64,000 nt of DNA from Bacteroides sp. (GCA_014801535.1 JAAVEA010000001.1:25254-89253); one strand, 5' to 3'. Counted from the first letter of the stretch, positions 39,415 to 50,446 are shown. Program-made: numbers and translations. Notes: generated from the sequence alone by a model not told the origin.

Positions 39415-40194
39415 TCAATCATCGTTTATATCTTCAGGAGTGGTATATGCGTTTCGCAACAGGTTTATAAGCATAACCATTCCGTGGTTTGTGGCCGATT
39501 CTATCACTTCATCTCTGGTTCCGGAGAAATGAAGACATTCGCTGACGATTCTTTCCCCGATCTTGACTGCAATCCATACTGTGCCTACTGGCTTGAGTTT
39601 ACTTCCACCTTCGGGTCCGGCGATGCCGCTTGTTGCGATCGAGCAATCTGTATGCATCAGTTGTGACACACCATCTGCCATCTGCTCGACAACTTCCTTA
39701 GAAACGGCTCCGTAGCGATCTATGTTGGTTCGCGATACATTGAGAACCGTTGCCTTTACTTCATTACTGTAGCTGACCACACTGCCCAAGAAATATGCTG
39801 AACTGCCGGGCACCTGCACAATCTTATGAGCGATGTTGCCTCCGGTGCAACTTTCAGCTGAGGACACTGTAAGCTCCCTCTCTTTCAATAGGTCGCCGAG
39901 CACTTGAGAAAGAGATTTATCTTCAGTTGTAATAACTTCCTGACTGAAAATTTCATTTAAAGAGGCTTGATAACGATTCATGTTGAAGCGCAATAACTCA
40001 AGTCCGGAATTAATACCTGTCAGTATTACCTTGGTGACAAGATTGTCGGTTTCAACAGTTATTTTTACAAATTCAGGTAATTGAGCTTCGAAATGCCGCA
40101 TGATGTTTGCCAGCTCCGCTTTTGTGTAGCCATATATGACTACATGCCGGGTTTCCTTATGCACGTTAGGTTGGTTTTGTGATTCGCTGTTCAT
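39415..40194 (-). CDS. CinA C-terminal (PncC-type nicotinamide-nucleotide amidohydrolase) protein lacking MoCF domain
   Basis: LLKERELTVSSAESCTGGNIAHKIVQVPGSSAYFLGSVVSYSNEVK, SGIAGPEGGSKLKPVGTVWIA; about 100-aa N-terminal region resembles the CinA linker (KH-like) domain. Confidence 0.88.
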   Translation of the reverse strand: MNSESQNQPNVHKETRHVVIYGYTKAELANIMRHFEAQLPEFVKITVETDNLVTKVILTGINSGLELLRFNMNRYQASLNEIFSQEVITTEDKSLSQVLGDLLKERELTVSSAESCTGGNIAHKIVQVPGSSAYFLGSVVSYSNEVKATVLNVSRTNIDRYGAVSKEVVEQMADGVSQLMHTDCSIATSGIAGPEGGSKLKPVGTVWIAVKIGERIVSECLHFSGTRDEVIESATNHGMVMLINLLRNAYTTPEDINDD

Positions 40195-40242
40195 AAATAA
40201 GTATGAATTTTGAAAGTTTTCTGTTGTTGAGATCATGTTGTG

Positions 40243-41259
40243 TCAGAGTTTAACTCTTGCAAACGGAGGGAGATCGAGCGGACAGAATTCTTCCTTGAGG
40301 TATTTAAAATATCCGGCAGTGGCAACCATTGCAGCATTGTCGGTGGTAAAGACGCGTTTTGGAATCCAGGCTTTCACTCCTTCTTTTTTGCAAAGTTGTT
40401 CCACTCCATTGCGAACACCGGAGTTTGCCGAGACTCCTCCACCAATAGTGACATGACGCACACCGGTTTGCTTGATAGCTTTTTTCAGTTTATTCAGTAG
40501 AATGTCAACAATAGTTTTCTGAAGAGAGGCGCAGAGATCGGCAAGATTATCCTGTATAAACTCGGGATTCTCTTTCATACCATCTCTTACTGTATAAAGG
40601 AAACTGGTTTTTAGACCGCTGAAAGAGTAATCAAGTCCTGGAATCTGAGGCTTGCTGAATTTGAAACGGTTCTCGTCTCCTCGAGCTGCCAAATTATCGA
40701 TATGTGGACCTCCGGGGTAGGGAAGTCCCATCACTTTTGCACACTTATCGAATGCTTCTCCGGCAGCATCATCAATCGTCTGACCAAGAATTTCCATATT
40801 ATCAGCGCTCTTAACGAGTACAATCTGCGAATTGCCTCCTGATACCAAAAGGCATAGATATGGAAATTCGGGCACTTCATCCTCTGCATTCTCCTTTATA
40901 AACTGAGACAATGCATGAGCATGAAGGTGATTGACATCGATAAGAGGAACATTGAGTCCGATTGCCATCCCTTTTGCAAAGGAAGTGCCTACAAGAAGTG
41001 AGCCCAATAGCCCCGGACCCCGTGTATAGGCGATTGCAGAGATTTCTTCTTTTTTTATATTTGCCTGTCTAAGTGCTTCTGAAACAACAGGAACAATATT
41101 TTGCTGATGTGCACGTGAGGCCAGTTCCGGAACCACACCTCCATAGGCTTCGTGTACTTTCTGGCTTGCGATCACATTGCTCTTTAAAATGCCGTCGCAT
41201 ATAACGGCACATGATGTGTCGTCGCAGGATGATTCAATTGCTAATATATTTATGCTCAT
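40243..41259 (-). CDS. tsaD: tRNA N6-adenosine threonylcarbamoyltransferase
   Basis: ILAIESSCDDTSCAVI, HLHAHALSQF, GGGVSANSGVRNGV. Confidence 0.98.
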   Translation of the reverse strand: MSINILAIESSCDDTSCAVICDGILKSNVIASQKVHEAYGGVVPELASRAHQQNIVPVVSEALRQANIKKEEISAIAYTRGPGLLGSLLVGTSFAKGMAIGLNVPLIDVNHLHAHALSQFIKENAEDEVPEFPYLCLLVSGGNSQIVLVKSADNMEILGQTIDDAAGEAFDKCAKVMGLPYPGGPHIDNLAARGDENRFKFSKPQIPGLDYSFSGLKTSFLYTVRDGMKENPEFIQDNLADLCASLQKTIVDILLNKLKKAIKQTGVRHVTIGGGVSANSGVRNGVEQLCKKEGVKAWIPKRVFTTDNAAMVATAGYFKYLKEEFCPLDLPPFARVKL

Positions 41260-41390
41260 TTTTTGAACTCATTCAACTTCATCGTTAACGTTTTACAAAT
41301 TTAATAAATATTGATGTAAGCGCAAAATATTATTTCCTGTTCGGGCAAATCCAATAGATTTTATTAATTTTGTAAAAAGATTTGATAAGG

Positions 41391-44300
41391 ATGACAATCA
41401 AGTTTGTCAAAAATACATATAACATATACAGAGTATTGCGCAGTGTGCTTTTCATCGCTGTAGTGGCAGTTGTATTACTCTTTATAGGACTGTATATTGT
41501 TTTGAGCGTTCCTCCGGTGCAAAATTATATAAGAAAAACTGCTGAGGATGAGCTTGCTGCATTTCTCGGAGGCGACGTAAAGATTGGAAATGTAGATATT
41601 ATTCCTTTTAATGAGGTGCGTATCAAGAATGTAGAATTCTATACTCCGGATGGTGAGAAATGTATAGAAGTCTCTACACTTGGTGCAGGTATCCGGCTGT
41701 GGAAATTGATAAAGGATAGAAGAATAGAGATTACATATGCGGAGGTTTTAGGTTTGAATGGCCGCATATGGCAAGCGCAAAAAGGCGGTCCGTTAAACAT
41801 TTCCTATATAATCGAGGCATTGTCGCCCAAAGATAAATCAAAACCACCCACAAAATTCGATTTGCAGATTAATAATGTTGTGATCCGTCAATCGTCATTA
41901 GCTTTTGATCGACTATGGGTAAAGGATAAGGAAAACGTGGCTGACGAGGAGAGAACATTTAATCCCGATCATGTTTTGCTAACCGACCTTATGGCCGATG
42001 TGACCCTACCCCGGCTAAAGAATAATGATTTCACGGTCGACCTTAGAAGACTCTCGTTTAAATCCTATTCCGGCTTTAATGTTAGGAAGTTAGCCTTAAA
42101 GGCTCATATAACGGATAGAAAAATCACTTTATCCGACTTTCTGCTTCTATTAGGTGACGGTGAATTAAAGGTAGGTGACTTTGAAATTTCATATGATTCC
42201 TTCGATAAAATCGCGGATGCCTTTGAAAACGGTAATCATAATATTCAATTGACAGGAAAAAATATTTTTCCCGGTGATCTGAAATTCTTTTATCCAGGTC
42301 TTGGCAGTTTAAAAGACAGATATGACCTTACGCTCTCCGCATCAGGAAATCTTGACAATATTGCTTTGGAAAGATTTGAATTAGCTCAAAAATTCGGAGG
42401 TGCGGATATAAAGTTTGCAGGTAATGTGGAAAATATCCGTGACGTGAATAATCTCATAGCTTCTATTGATTATGTTAAGGCTGATATCCCGGTTGAATTT
42501 TCTCAACAGATTGTCGGTATTTCTAAGTTGGACATCCGGAAAGAGGATAATATTCTCGCTTATCTAACAAGGCTCGGGTCGATAGAATTGAATGTAAACG
42601 GATATTATTCCGGTAAAACAGGAAAGATTGTGTCGGAGGGCAAAATAAATACTTCGATAGGAGGAATCACCTTCGGATTAGATGGAAATATGAGTGGTAG
42701 AGATCATGCTGACGGTAGTTTTGCGATCAACACGGAGGGTTTCGATGTAGGTGCCCTTATAGCTAAATCATCTATACTTGGAGATGTGGCATTCTCGGCC
42801 AGTGGTGAGATTGGGTTAAGAAACAAAAATATTAATGGGATTGCGCGTCTTGATGTGGATTATATAGATTATAGGGGTAATCGGTTCACGGATATAAATA
42901 TAGAAGGGGAGAAGAGCGGAGATAACGTTAAGGCCGATGTAAGGATTGACGATAGGTTTGTCGATCTTGCGTTGACGGGTGAGGCTTTGCTGGCCGGAGC
43001 AAACTCACATTTTACATTAAACGGGAAGATTGATGGTTTTAATCCCGGTATGTTCGGGATTAAAACTAAATATGCAGGATATATGGCCAGTTGTGGTATT
43101 GATGCCGACATTTCCGGAAATAACGCGGATAATATTACGGGATTTGTTAATGTAGAAGATTTTTCCTTCACCAATCAGGATGGTGAAGGAATCAGGTTAG
43201 GTGAACTTGCATTAAATTCGGTCGTGATCAATAATCATGCAGATGAAGAGGAAACAAGTGTTGCCAAATATATAAGAAGGATAGATCTTTCTACCGATTT
43301 CCTTACTGCTTCTATGGAGGGAGACTTCAGGATAAATGAACTCATACCTTGTATAAAAAGACTTATAGGGAATAATGTCACATCGTTGATGGCTGTCAAT
43401 AACAACAGCAGAGAATATAGCGGGTATGCAGATATTGAGGTGAATGTAAATGCTGAAGAAAGTCTCCCCGATTTTTTGCAGCTTCCCGTAAAACCACTGA
43501 AAGACATCGCTGTAAAGGGCAGATTAGATTTATCTGAAGGAAGATTGAATTGTGAGGTGACGGCTCCTTATCTATTGCAAGGTACAAATAAATTGATAAG
43601 CAACACACGGCTTTATGGTGTTTTGGAGCAGGGGAAGGGGTGCTCGGTCACCATTAATACTACGATGCCTGTAAAGAATGACCGTGCCAATCTTGAAGCG
43701 GTTATAACTGCTTTTCAAGATAAAGGACATGTAGATCTCGGGTGGAGGATGGCAAATAATTCAACAGGTAAGGGGAATATCAGTATGGACGCATCTGTTA
43801 TGAGAAATCTTCATTCGGGTCATCCAGATTTTTATGTGACAGTAAATCCTTCTCGATTCTGCCTTGGCCCTTCCGAGTGGCGTATAGACCGATCCGAACT
43901 ATTTTACTCGGATAAGCGTGTCAACGTGGATAACCTTCGGATCTGGCATGATAATCAGTTCATTGAAATCAATGGGGTTGCTTCGTCATATCCTGAAGAC
44001 ATTATGAAAGTAAACTTGGCGGAGATTGATCTTGAATATATATTCGGTATTCTAAATATCAATTATGTGACTTTTGGTGGAATAGCCACGGGTGAACTTA
44101 CGGCCTCTTCCGTTTTTACCAAGAATCCTGTGGCACAGACCAAATATTTAAGAGTCAACGACCTGTCGTATAATGAATCTGTGCTTGGAGACGCTGATAT
44201 TTTCAGCTGTTGGAATAATGATGAAAAGGCGGTAGAGATTCACGCGGATATAAAGGAATCCGGAATAGGGGGTGCCAAAATTGACGGTGGTATCTTCATA

Positions 44301-46043
44301 ACACGCGACTCTTTATCATTTGACATGAAAGCCAACCGGATAAATATAGGTTTTCTAAAACCATTTATGTCGGCCTTTACATCAGATGTGGGAGGACGTG
44401 CATCGGGAGATGTCAAACTTTTCGGAACGTTCAAGGATATTGATCTTACGGGCAGGGCTTTCGCCGACTCGATATATATGAAAGTTGACTATACAAACGT
44501 TTATTATCATGGCAGCGACTCTGTTATACTTGATCCCGGCCGGATAGTTATACCTGATTTCCGATTGTATGACAAATATGGAAATTCGGCTCTCTTCTCC
44601 GGTTATGTGAAACATTCATATTTTCATGACCCTGAGTTTGAATTCAAACTCGGTAATGCCAATAAATTGTTATGCTATGATACTAATTCATCAATAAATC
44701 CGGATTGGTATGGCAAAATTTTCGCTTCCGGTAAAGGCTCGTTACGCGGACGCCCCGGCATTGTATCAATGGAGATGGATATGACCACTGATCCCAAGTC
44801 GGATTTTACATTTGTGCTAAGTGATACGCAGACTGCTCTCGACTACACATTCCTTACATTTTCCGATAAGAAAAAGGAACAGGAGTCTGCTGATATTGTG
44901 ATAGAGGAATCATTCGAAGATAAATTCCTCAAGAAGCAAAGCGAGGAGATGAGCGTTCCTACATTGTTTGTGATGGATTTGCGTGCAACAATTACTCCCG
45001 AAGCGCGGATGAATCTGATAATGGATCCTAATGCGGGAGATAAAATCATAGCCCGTGGAGCCGGTCCGCTACAGATACATTATGATACTGAGTCGGATGA
45101 GATGTCTATGTATGGAAAATACACTCTTGTTGAAGGAAATTATAATTTTTCGTTGCAGGAACTAATTCTCCGCGATTTTAAAATCAGAGAGGGTAGCAAT
45201 ATATCGTTTAATGGAGACCCGTTACAGGCCAATATTGATATATTGGCTTCCTATAGAGTCAACACCAATCTTTCGGATCTTGACAAAAGTTTTTCAACCG
45301 ATAGAGATTTAAACAGAACCAACGTTCCGGTTGATGCTCTTCTGAAGGTGAGAGGAGATTTGCAAAATCCTGAAATAACGTTTGATATTTCACTTCCAAC
45401 TCTTACAAGCGATGTGGAGCGCAAGGTGAGGAGTATAATCTCAACAGAAGACCTTATGAGCCGACAGATCATATATCTGCTTGCCCTTAACCGTTTCTAT
45501 ACACCGGAATATATGGGCTCGTCAAGTAATGGAGGCGGAGAGTTGGCATCAGTCGCTTCGTCCACTTTATCGTCACAGTTATCCAATATAATGGGGCAGT
45601 TGACAGATAAATTCACGTTGTCTCCTTCGTTCAGATCAGATAAGGGGGACTTCTCAGATATGGAAGTGGATGTTTCACTTTCATCCCGGCTTCTCAACAA
45701 CCGTTTGCTCATTAACGGTAATTTCGGCTATCGTGACAGAAGCACATCGCAGACCACCTTTGTTGGAGATTTCGATATAGAATATTTGTTGTCGAAAAAC
45801 GGGAATTTGCGTCTGAAGGCATACAACCACTTTAACGACCAGAATTATTATCTGAAATCTTCACTCACTACGCAAGGTTTGGGAGTGGTATATAGAAAGG
45901 AGTTTGACAATCCTTTCACATGGTTGAGGCGCAGGAATAAAAAATTAAAGAGTTCAAATGAAGAGAATCCGACTCAGGATGAAGCTGAGGAAGATTCAGA
46001 GAAAATTGACTCAAGCAAAAGGAAAGAAGATGAAGGTAAATAA
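41391..46043 (+). CDS. tamB: TamB family translocation/assembly module protein
   Basis: N-terminal TM anchor, about 1550 aa beta-rich, C-terminal DUF490-type region (YGKYTLVEGNYNFSLQELILRDFKIREGSNISFNGDPLQANIDILA). Confidence 0.9.
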   Translation: MTIKFVKNTYNIYRVLRSVLFIAVVAVVLLFIGLYIVLSVPPVQNYIRKTAEDELAAFLGGDVKIGNVDIIPFNEVRIKNVEFYTPDGEKCIEVSTLGAGIRLWKLIKDRRIEITYAEVLGLNGRIWQAQKGGPLNISYIIEALSPKDKSKPPTKFDLQINNVVIRQSSLAFDRLWVKDKENVADEERTFNPDHVLLTDLMADVTLPRLKNNDFTVDLRRLSFKSYSGFNVRKLALKAHITDRKITLSDFLLLLGDGELKVGDFEISYDSFDKIADAFENGNHNIQLTGKNIFPGDLKFFYPGLGSLKDRYDLTLSASGNLDNIALERFELAQKFGGADIKFAGNVENIRDVNNLIASIDYVKADIPVEFSQQIVGISKLDIRKEDNILAYLTRLGSIELNVNGYYSGKTGKIVSEGKINTSIGGITFGLDGNMSGRDHADGSFAINTEGFDVGALIAKSSILGDVAFSASGEIGLRNKNINGIARLDVDYIDYRGNRFTDINIEGEKSGDNVKADVRIDDRFVDLALTGEALLAGANSHFTLNGKIDGFNPGMFGIKTKYAGYMASCGIDADISGNNADNITGFVNVEDFSFTNQDGEGIRLGELALNSVVINNHADEEETSVAKYIRRIDLSTDFLTASMEGDFRINELIPCIKRLIGNNVTSLMAVNNNSREYSGYADIEVNVNAEESLPDFLQLPVKPLKDIAVKGRLDLSEGRLNCEVTAPYLLQGTNKLISNTRLYGVLEQGKGCSVTINTTMPVKNDRANLEAVITAFQDKGHVDLGWRMANNSTGKGNISMDASVMRNLHSGHPDFYVTVNPSRFCLGPSEWRIDRSELFYSDKRVNVDNLRIWHDNQFIEINGVASSYPEDIMKVNLAEIDLEYIFGILNINYVTFGGIATGELTASSVFTKNPVAQTKYLRVNDLSYNESVLGDADIFSCWNNDEKAVEIHADIKESGIGGAKIDGGIFITRDSLSFDMKANRINIGFLKPFMSAFTSDVGGRASGDVKLFGTFKDIDLTGRAFADSIYMKVDYTNVYYHGSDSVILDPGRIVIPDFRLYDKYGNSALFSGYVKHSYFHDPEFEFKLGNANKLLCYDTNSSINPDWYGKIFASGKGSLRGRPGIVSMEMDMTTDPKSDFTFVLSDTQTALDYTFLTFSDKKKEQESADIVIEESFEDKFLKKQSEEMSVPTLFVMDLRATITPEARMNLIMDPNAGDKIIARGAGPLQIHYDTESDEMSMYGKYTLVEGNYNFSLQELILRDFKIREGSNISFNGDPLQANIDILASYRVNTNLSDLDKSFSTDRDLNRTNVPVDALLKVRGDLQNPEITFDISLPTLTSDVERKVRSIISTEDLMSRQIIYLLALNRFYTPEYMGSSSNGGGELASVASSTLSSQLSNIMGQLTDKFTLSPSFRSDKGDFSDMEVDVSLSSRLLNNRLLINGNFGYRDRSTSQTTFVGDFDIEYLLSKNGNLRLKAYNHFNDQNYYLKSSLTTQGLGVVYRKEFDNPFTWLRRRNKKLKSSNEENPTQDEAEEDSEKIDSSKRKEDEGK

Positions 46044-46851
46044 TTATATAGAAGAGATACTTGAAAAGATTGGCTTACGCACCAGGCCTCGTCTTGGAAT
46101 GGCTTTTGCAGGAGGAGGTGCCAAAGGTTTTTCACATATAGGAGTGTTGCAGGCATTTGAGCAATTCGGCATGAAACCACAGATAGTTTCCGGCGTATCG
46201 GCAGGTTCGATAGCCGGTGCGTTATATGCATCCGGTCTTAGTCCGTCCGACATGATAGAGTGTTTTGCAGAAGCGAGTAGCTTCGGTGATTTTTCACAAT
46301 GGTCTGTTCCCAAAGAGGGCTTCTTTCGTCTGACAAAATTTGCTCGCTTACTTGAGAGTTGGCTTCCTGTAAAAAATCTTGAGGATACACAGATTCCTCT
46401 TGTGATTTGCGCAACAAATCTTGAAAAAGGAACTTCGGTGGGATGGTGCAAGGGGGAGATTGTTCCAAGAGTCATCGCATCATGTTCGATACCCATAATC
46501 TTTAATCCGGTAAAGATTAACGGCTACCATTATGTTGACGGTGGTGTTTTGAGAAATCTCCCGGCCTGGGCCATACGTGATTTCTGTAAAGTATTGGTAG
46601 GAAGTAACTGTAGCCCGCTCGACAGGTCTTACAGTTATAAGCAGAATATACTCGATGTAGCGATGCGTACATATACTCTCATGAGTAAGTCAAATGTGCT
46701 TCAGGATATAAATATGTGCGATTACGTTGTAATACCGAAACATATCGCAAATACTAAAACCTTTGATCTTACTTCTCTCCGTAAAAATGTAGGTTATGGT
46801 TATGATGCCGCCTGTGTAGTGATAGAAGAGATGTTAAAAAAGAACAAATAG
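46030..46851 (+). CDS. Patatin-like phospholipase (RssA-like)
   Basis: GMAFAGGGAKGFSHIGVLQAFE, GVSAGSIAGALYASG, YVDGGVLRNLP; overlaps tamB 3' end. Confidence 0.93.
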   Translation: MKVNNYIEEILEKIGLRTRPRLGMAFAGGGAKGFSHIGVLQAFEQFGMKPQIVSGVSAGSIAGALYASGLSPSDMIECFAEASSFGDFSQWSVPKEGFFRLTKFARLLESWLPVKNLEDTQIPLVICATNLEKGTSVGWCKGEIVPRVIASCSIPIIFNPVKINGYHYVDGGVLRNLPAWAIRDFCKVLVGSNCSPLDRSYSYKQNILDVAMRTYTLMSKSNVLQDINMCDYVVIPKHIANTKTFDLTSLRKNVGYGYDAACVVIEEMLKKNK

Positions 46852-46947
46852 AGGAGTAAATGAGTTAACATATTGAATTCATTTTGACATTCGACATGAA
46901 TTCAGATGAGTAAGTCAATATACTCCGTTTATAAATAAAATTAATTT

Positions 46948-48654
46948 ATGGATAATAAAGGGAAACTTATAATATACCAAGCATTTCCAAGGATATTTAC
47001 GAACATGAATGATGCCTGTGTTCCTAATGGAACGCTGGAACAAAATGGCAGTGGAAAACTGAATCATATCACGGCTCGGCTTCTAAAATCGCTTGCAGAT
47101 CTGGGAGTGAATTGCATATGGCTTACCGGTATAATTGAGAATGCTACCAAGACAGCTTTTCCAGAGGCAGATATACCTGCCGATAATCCTAATGTTGTGA
47201 AAGGAGAGGCCGGGTCGCCATATGCCATTAAAGACTATTATGATGTCGCCCCTTGTCTTGCCGTGAATCCGGCTAACCGTATGAAAGAGTTCGAGGCATG
47301 TGTGAAAAGGGTGCATAAACAGGGATTGAAACTGCTGATTGATTTTGTTCCCAATCATACGGCCAGAGTATATCACTCCGATTCTGCTCCGGTGGGGATA
47401 GAGGATTTTGGACAATCTGACGACCACAACATGTTTTTCTCACCCCAAAACAATTATTATTATATAGTCAACCAGCAATTCTCTCCTGATTTTGATATTG
47501 CTTCAGAGGGTGAGGAGCCTTATATAGAATTTCCTGCCAAAGCCACAGGTAACGATTGCTTCACAGCTTTTTGCGGCAAGAATGACTGGTATGAGACGGT
47601 AAAACTCAACTATGGCCTTGATCCATGGAATGGTCAGGGGAGTTATGATCCGATTCCCGATACTTGGCTGAAGATGCTACATATCCTTCGTTTCTGGGCA
47701 TCAAAGGGTGTCGACGGTTTCCGCTGTGACATGGTGTTCATGGTGCCGCAGGAGTTCTGGCATTGGGCAATTCCGCAAGTAAAGAAGGATTATCCCGATA
47801 TAATTTTTATCGGAGAGATTTATGACGTGAATCTGTATCGCCCGTTTCTGGAATACTGTCATTTCGATTACCTATATGACAAAGTAAACCTTTATGATAC
47901 ACTTGTGGGGATAGAACGAAGCAACTGGTCGGCCGCACAGCTTACATCTTGTTGGCAGAGAGTGGAAGGATTGGGAGACAGTATGCTAAACTTTCTTGAA
48001 AACCATGATGAGGTTAGGTTTGCTTCGAGAGAGTTTGCAAACGATCCGCTGAAGATTGTGCCTTATCTTGTGGTTTCGTCAATGATCTCTAACGGGCCTT
48101 TCATGATATATTATGGTCAGGAATTGGGCGAGATGGCCAGAGATAATGAGGGATTTGCAGGTGATAACAATCGTTCGACGATATTTGACTATTGGAGTTA
48201 CGATACCCTCCGACGATGGTATAACGACGGAAAATGCTCGGTGTTCCGCCTCACACAACATGAGAAATGGTTGCGAAAACTATATAGAAATGTTCTGCAC
48301 CTCAGCTCGGAAGTGCCGGCTTTCTATGAAGGGAAATTTTTCGATCTTATGTATTGCAATCATCGCAATTCAGCCTTCAACCCTCACCGTCAGTATGCAT
48401 TTTTACGGTATACGGAAGAGGAGGCTTATCTGGTGATAGCTAATTTTGACAGCCAGGCTGTTGATATAGAACTTAATTTCCCCGAGCTTGCAATAGGAAT
48501 GGCAAGACTTGAAAGCGGTGAGCAAAGTGCATCAGATCTTCTATGGAATAAACGCCATATATTCACTGTGTCGGATAAAGCTCCTGCTTCTTTCAGGCTA
48601 AACGGTTATGATGCGCTTATACTTCCTCTTAAAGTGCATAAAACGGAAGAGTAG
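46948..48654 (+). CDS. Alpha-amylase family (GH13) glycosyl hydrolase
   Basis: LIDFVPNHTAR, GVDGFRCDMVF, FIGEIYD, FLENHDEVRFAS: GH13 conserved regions I-IV. Confidence 0.93.
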   Translation: MDNKGKLIIYQAFPRIFTNMNDACVPNGTLEQNGSGKLNHITARLLKSLADLGVNCIWLTGIIENATKTAFPEADIPADNPNVVKGEAGSPYAIKDYYDVAPCLAVNPANRMKEFEACVKRVHKQGLKLLIDFVPNHTARVYHSDSAPVGIEDFGQSDDHNMFFSPQNNYYYIVNQQFSPDFDIASEGEEPYIEFPAKATGNDCFTAFCGKNDWYETVKLNYGLDPWNGQGSYDPIPDTWLKMLHILRFWASKGVDGFRCDMVFMVPQEFWHWAIPQVKKDYPDIIFIGEIYDVNLYRPFLEYCHFDYLYDKVNLYDTLVGIERSNWSAAQLTSCWQRVEGLGDSMLNFLENHDEVRFASREFANDPLKIVPYLVVSSMISNGPFMIYYGQELGEMARDNEGFAGDNNRSTIFDYWSYDTLRRWYNDGKCSVFRLTQHEKWLRKLYRNVLHLSSEVPAFYEGKFFDLMYCNHRNSAFNPHRQYAFLRYTEEEAYLVIANFDSQAVDIELNFPELAIGMARLESGEQSASDLLWNKRHIFTVSDKAPASFRLNGYDALILPLKVHKTEE

Positions 48655-48764
48655 GAGGGAGAAGCTGCGAAAAATTAAGTCTGAGCTTAAAAAACAAGCT
48701 GTAAATGATGGAAAATTAAAAATTATGTCTTAATTTTGCAGCAACAAATCAATCCTATCAAGTA

Positions 48765-49709
48765 ATGAATGATTTCCGTCCGCCGATCAAGGTTTTTGCA
48801 GGTGCGGCTTCGAAATATCTCGGAGAGTCTATCTGTAAAGAACTCGGCATTGAATTAGGCAAAATGAATAAGGAACGTTTTGCCGATGGTGAGTTTGAAG
48901 TTGGTTTTGAAGAATCGATTCGTGGAGCGCAGGTGTATCTTGTGCAATCAACCTTTCCTACGAGCGACAATCTGATGGAGCTTCTCCTGATGATAGATGC
49001 TGCCAAGAGAGCGTCAGCAGAATCGATCATTGCAGTGATTCCCTATTTTGGATGGGCACGCCAGGACAGAAAGGATAAGCCTCGTGTCTCAATTGCTGCT
49101 AAACTTGTAGCCGATCTGTTAAGCACAGCCGGTATTGACCGTCTTATTACAATGGATCTCCACGCAGATCAGATACAGGGATTCTTTAATGTTCCCGTAG
49201 ATCATTTGTATGCCTCTTCAATCTTTATTCCTTATCTCGAAAGCCTCAAACTTAAAGATATGGTGATTGCATCCCCTGATGTCGGTGGTGCTAAGAGAGC
49301 CAACTCATATGCTAAATATTTTGACGTTCCTTTGGTGCTTTGTCACAAGGTTAGAGCCAAAGCAAACGTTGTTAGCAAGATGACTGTTATCGGCGATGTG
49401 AAAGACAAGAATGTTGTTCTTGTTGATGATATTGTGGATACGGCCGGCACCATCACCAAGGCAAGTGATCTTATTTTGGAATACGGAGCGAAATCGGTGA
49501 GAGCGCTCTGCAGCCACCCTGTAATGAGTGATCCTGCAACTGACAATGTGAAGAATTGCGGTCTTACAGAAATTATTTTTACTGACTCGATTCCATACGT
49601 CAAAGAGAATCAGAAGGCTACGGTTCTTCCGGTTGCAAAGCTTTTCGCGGATACAATTCGACGCATCCATAATAACGAGTCGATTTCATCTCAGTATCTA
49701 TTTAAATAA
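48765..49709 (+). CDS. prs: Ribose-phosphate pyrophosphokinase
   Basis: RFADGEFEVGFEESIRGAQVYLVQSTF, PYFGWARQDRKDKPRVSIAAKLVADLL, VVLVDDIVDTAGTITKAS. Confidence 0.98.
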   Translation: MNDFRPPIKVFAGAASKYLGESICKELGIELGKMNKERFADGEFEVGFEESIRGAQVYLVQSTFPTSDNLMELLLMIDAAKRASAESIIAVIPYFGWARQDRKDKPRVSIAAKLVADLLSTAGIDRLITMDLHADQIQGFFNVPVDHLYASSIFIPYLESLKLKDMVIASPDVGGAKRANSYAKYFDVPLVLCHKVRAKANVVSKMTVIGDVKDKNVVLVDDIVDTAGTITKASDLILEYGAKSVRALCSHPVMSDPATDNVKNCGLTEIIFTDSIPYVKENQKATVLPVAKLFADTIRRIHNNESISSQYLFK

Positions 49710-49748
49710 GATATCATAAAAATCAAAACTTATATTTAATTGTTAATT

Positions 49749-49782
49749 GAAAAGTCAGCGATATAGAAATCGCTGACTTTTC
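49749..49782. terminator. Terminator downstream of prs
   Basis: GAAAAGTCAGCGAT-ATAGAA-ATCGCTGACTTTTC. Confidence 0.8.
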
Positions 49783-49968
49783 ATGTTTCTAATAAAATAA
49801 ATCTGACGATGTATAGACACATTCAATATAAATACAACATAGGTAAGTTCGTTATATGAACCTTATATCAGGAAAGAGCGTTAAACAATAAACCGGTAAA
49901 TAGTAAGTAATAAGGATTATACGCTTTCTCTATCCCGGAAATAATAAACACTATAAAAACACAAGATT

Positions 49969-50412
49969 ATGATTAGAAAAGTTTTATTAGCCTTAATCGC
50001 AGTTATCGGTTTGTCTACGACTGCCATGGCAGGGGATAAGTATGCTCATGATGCATCCGTTCTTCCCAAGGGGGCACAGACCACTTTGTCCAAGAATTTC
50101 AAATCCAAGGTAAGTGTCGTGAAGATTGATAAAGATTTCGGACGTGTTTCAGAATACGAGGTTGTGATGACCGATGGCACTGAGATTACATTTGACCGAG
50201 ATGGGAATTGGAAAGAAGTAGAGGTTAATGTATCAAAATCAGTTCCGACAGCATTTGTTCCCGCCGGTGTGACATCTTATGTAAAGAGCAATCAGAAAGG
50301 ACAGAGGGTTGTTGGAATAGAAAAGACAAGAGGAGGATATGATGTAGAGCTCTCCAATGGAGTTGAGATGAAGTTTGATAAAGATGGTAAGTTTATTCGT
50401 TATGATGATTAA
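49969..50412 (+). CDS. PepSY-like (BLIP-like) periplasmic protein
   Basis: Signal peptide; tandem VSEYEVVMTDGTEITFDRDGNWKEV / YDVELSNGVEMKFDKDGKFIRYDD repeats. Confidence 0.8.
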   Translation: MIRKVLLALIAVIGLSTTAMAGDKYAHDASVLPKGAQTTLSKNFKSKVSVVKIDKDFGRVSEYEVVMTDGTEITFDRDGNWKEVEVNVSKSVPTAFVPAGVTSYVKSNQKGQRVVGIEKTRGGYDVELSNGVEMKFDKDGKFIRYDD

Positions 50413-50446
50413 ATAGTGAGTTATCAAATTTTCAAAACGAATAATA

